Assembly: GCA_016192885.1 (NCBI GenBank)
Contig: JACPTH010000088.1
Location: 1 to 7,850 of the forward strand
Source: a bacterium
Lineage (GTDB): Bacteria > Muiribacteriota > Ozemobacteria > Ozemobacterales > Ozemobacteraceae
Direction: 5' to 3'
DNA length: 7,850 nucleotides
In this document: piece by piece, positions 6,623-7,850 of the stretch
How positions within the stretch are numbered: position 1 is the first letter of the stretch
How the letters are laid out: every line of letters starts with the position of its first letter
The notes under the pieces: model-generated
What the model was told of the DNA's origin: nothing
What the model saw: only the letters and a program-made list of their open reading frames with translations
Database searches by the model: none
Position numbers and translations under genes: made by a program

Positions 6623-7091
6623 ATGATCAAAGAAAAAAAACATAGGCTTCCAATAGAACTCTATAGAGGTGAAATTTCCGTTGCTTTTACCTTATGCGCT
6701 AAAAATCACTCCCACCGATGTTGTCCGGCATTTTTTGAATATTCTTTCATCCGTGGTCAACGAAAGAAATTGCATCGTTCCGGTTTATTGCTTTATGCCC
6801 GACCACCAACACATGATTCTGACGGGCACAACGGGTGATTCTAATATTTTGGAAACGATGGCCGGATACAAACAGAAAACAGGTTATTGGTTTTCCAAGA
6901 ATTCCCCTGAAATCTCCTGGCAGAAGGATTTTTTTGATCACATTATCAGGAAGGAAACAGATTTGCAAAAGCAAGTTTTTTACATTTTGGAAAATCCCGT
7001 AAGAAAGGGTTTGGTTTCATCCTGGGAAGAATACCCGGCAAAAGGATCAATTGGTTGTAATTTGGAGGATGTTTTGAATGGTAATTTTTGA
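6623..7091 (+). pseudogene. REP-associated Y1 transposase (RAYT), frameshifted
   Basis: An HUH (Y1) single-strand transposase of the REP-associated family. The conserved N-terminus (KHRLPIELYRGEISVAFTL) is read from the ATG at 6623. The rest is read one base forward and ends at 7089-7091. The switch falls near 6700-6712, just after CAKN, and fits an insertion of one base or a deletion of two. The second part contains the HxH metal-binding motif in MPDHQHMI, a tyrosine helix KQKTGYWF whose Tyr is the likely nucleophile, and family hallmarks WQKDFFDHIIRKE and ILENPVRKGLV. The composite length of about 156 codons is near the family's lower range. A start at GTG 6669 would give an intact 140-aa frame, but in place of the conserved N-terminal strand it would encode an unrelated sequence. 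Sequencing error is an alternative. Inverted REP palindromes flank it on both sides. Confidence 0.8.
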
Positions 7092-7850
7092 TGCAGTGCC
7101 ACAAAGAACGCCCGGAAAAACCCAGAAAGGCGCAAAAAAGAACGCAAAAAGGAACGCAAAAAAGAACGCAAAAAAGAACGCAAAAGAACGCAGGCTAAAG
7201 CCTGCGGCTACCGGCCTTGCGGCTACCGGCCTGCGGGCTACCAGCCCCTGTTTTTTTCAAAAGGGTTTTGCCAGCCGAGAGATTTGGAATCTCTATCTTG
7301 CAGTTCTTGCTTGGCTTATTTTATTTTTCTGTGAAAGTCATTGCTTTGCACTTTCCACTCCTTGGAAGGACGTGTTTTATTTAAATATCCAAACTTCGAT
7401 TGGTAATCCAAGGGATAAGTTTTCTTTCTTTGAGGACCCGCCTTCGAATTCTTACGTAAACCTTGTTCCTGTTCCGTCTACTGATAGAGCAGCTAGCCCC
7501 TATCTTGTGACGGAGCAAGAAAGTCGCTACGAATTTTGGTGGAATAGGTTTTACGCTCGTACTTCTGAAACTCGATGTTATGAAAAATATACGGCTTCAG
7601 GTGACGCGTTACTAGGTTCAACAATGGGCTGGAATTCAAAGGATTATTTTCATTTCAAAAAAGATTCTGATGGAATTTGGCTAAAAGAAAAAAATCACAT
7701 TCCTTTCTCAATTACTTCCCGACTTCAAGAAGATCTTATCAAACCCAAAATTCTGGTTGAATTTAAGAGCAGGGAAAATTTTGGAGATGAGGGGTTTTCT
7801 GAAGGCTTCGATGTAAATTATACAATTGGTCGATTAAGCATTTATTCTTC
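7078..7850 (+). CDS. Partial gene of unknown function, N-terminal hydrophobic segment, runs off the right edge
   Basis: The frame is open without a stop from ATG 7078 to the window end (257 codons). The part from about 7258 looks like real protein: a basic residue or two, then WNLYLAVLAWLILFFCESHC (about 7285-7344) as a signal peptide or membrane anchor, then a soluble region rich in aromatic and charged residues with no domain I recognise. An extracytoplasmic location is inferred. The start is uncertain. ATG 7078 overlaps the transposase end by 14 bp and has GGAGG at 7064-7068 with 9-nt spacing, but it would force translation through the repeat arm as a Lys/Asn/Ala-rich leader, and a candidate terminator intervenes at 7235-7257. 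No in-frame ATG, GTG or TTG occurs between 7258 and the hydrophobic segment; ATT at 7282 is the only, rare, candidate there. The native start may have been displaced by the REP element. Confidence 0.6.
   Translation, partial: MVIFDAVPQRTPGKTQKGAKKNAKRNAKKNAKKNAKERRLKPAATGLAATGLRATSPCFFQKGFASREIWNLYLAVLAWLILFFCESHCFALSTPWKDVFYLNIQTSIGNPRDKFSFFEDPPSNSYVNLVPVPSTDRAASPYLVTEQESRYEFWWNRFYARTSETRCYEKYTASGDALLGSTMGWNSKDYFHFKKDSDGIWLKEKNHIPFSITSRLQEDLIKPKILVEFKSRENFGDEGFSEGFDVNYTIGRLSIYS
7140..7185 (+). repeat. Tandem 12-bp GAACGCAAAAAA repeats
   Basis: Units begin at 7140, 7152, 7164 and 7176 (the last is 10 bp), followed by GAACGC leading into the REP palindrome at 7186. The left arm has fewer inverted equivalents (GCGTTC at 6574-6579 and 6584-6589). 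The right side therefore appears to have expanded by slippage. Confidence 0.85.
7186..7242 (-). repeat. REP-like palindrome and partial arms, right side of the transposase relic
   Basis: An intact palindrome CGCAGGCTAAAGCCTGCG lies at 7189-7206, in the opposite orientation to the left-side copies. GGCTACC follows at 7206-7212, 7221-7227 and 7236-7242, a 15-bp period in which each CTAC is the complement of the GTAG tetranucleotide. The last two are half-copies without a full stem. Confidence 0.85.
7235..7257 (+). terminator. Possible intrinsic terminator after the transposase relic
   Basis: GGGCT (7235-7239) and AGCCC (7243-7247) form a 5-bp stem with an ACC loop. CTG and seven T residues (7251-7257) follow. 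The stem is short but GC-rich, and the T-run is good. It would end transcription from the RAYT before the downstream gene and lies inside the last REP half-copy. Confidence 0.45.

Larger units (their letters stand above)
6529..7227 (+). mobile_element. REP/RAYT element bounded by long inverted repeats
   Basis: Positions 6538-6579 are the perfect reverse complement of 7176-7217 (42 nt). The match extends about 9 nt outward after a one-base indel, to 6529 and 7227. Each arm holds a REP palindrome with flanking GTAG/CTAC plus GAACGCAAAA-type units facing inward. Between the arms lies a REP-associated Y1 transposase relic. RAYTs are single-copy HUH transposases that act on REP hairpins and are typically flanked by inverted REPs. 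Classical IS200/IS605 elements lack long terminal inverted repeats, which favours a REP/RAYT unit. The transposase is frameshifted, so the element is probably inactive unless helped in trans. No target-site duplication was identified. Confidence 0.75.

Noticed and set aside
6669..7091. Intact 140-aa transposase starting at GTG 6669
   Set aside because: Its first residues do not match the family, while the other frame over the same bases encodes the conserved N-terminal strand; a frameshifted gene explains both.
6980..7183. Minus-strand frame with an RSFL repeat
   Set aside because: It is the 12-bp GAACGCAAAAAA repeat translated in reverse, with no gene-like start region.

Overview
The window (7,850 bp, moderate GC by eye) looks like an accessory, repeat-rich stretch of a diderm bacterial chromosome. 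Two large predicted lipoproteins with lipobox signal peptides point to a cell envelope with lipoprotein export. I cannot name the organism from this sequence. No RNA genes or CRISPR arrays were seen.

Layout, left to right, all on the + strand: (1) a good sigma70-like promoter (47-75) and a 194-aa tyrosine recombinase consisting only of the catalytic domain (218-802, TTG start); (2) two tandem REP-like palindromes (850-911) in the gap before the next gene; (3) a predicted lipoprotein of about 531 aa with carboxypeptidase-regulatory-like and Ig-like modules (1004-2599, TTG start); (4) a 235-bp gap with heptanucleotide AATTACG/CGTAATT arrays and a decayed REP copy; (5) a 1,186-aa mosaic lipoprotein (2835-6395) made of regulatory-like beta domains, three collagen-like/WKG modules with an exact 198-bp period, four SbsA-type Ig domains and a six-blade kelch propeller; (6) another heptamer array; (7) an inverted-repeat-bounded element of about 700 bp (6529-7227) carrying a frameshifted REP-associated Y1 transposase (RAYT) between REP palindromes; (8) a partial gene of unknown function with an N-terminal hydrophobic segment that runs off the right edge and whose reading frame is open back through the whole right REP arm into the transposase.

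The most coherent system is a REP/RAYT (REPtron-like) element. The transposase relic carries the HxH motif and sits between inverted copies of a palindrome preceded by GTAG, the tetranucleotide known next to REP hairpins recognised by RAYTs. Solo or decayed copies of the same palindrome lie upstream of both lipoprotein genes. The lipoproteins are probably surface or periplasmic adhesion or scaffold proteins. Linking the short FimB/FimE-sized recombinase to switching of the neighbouring lipoprotein is speculative.
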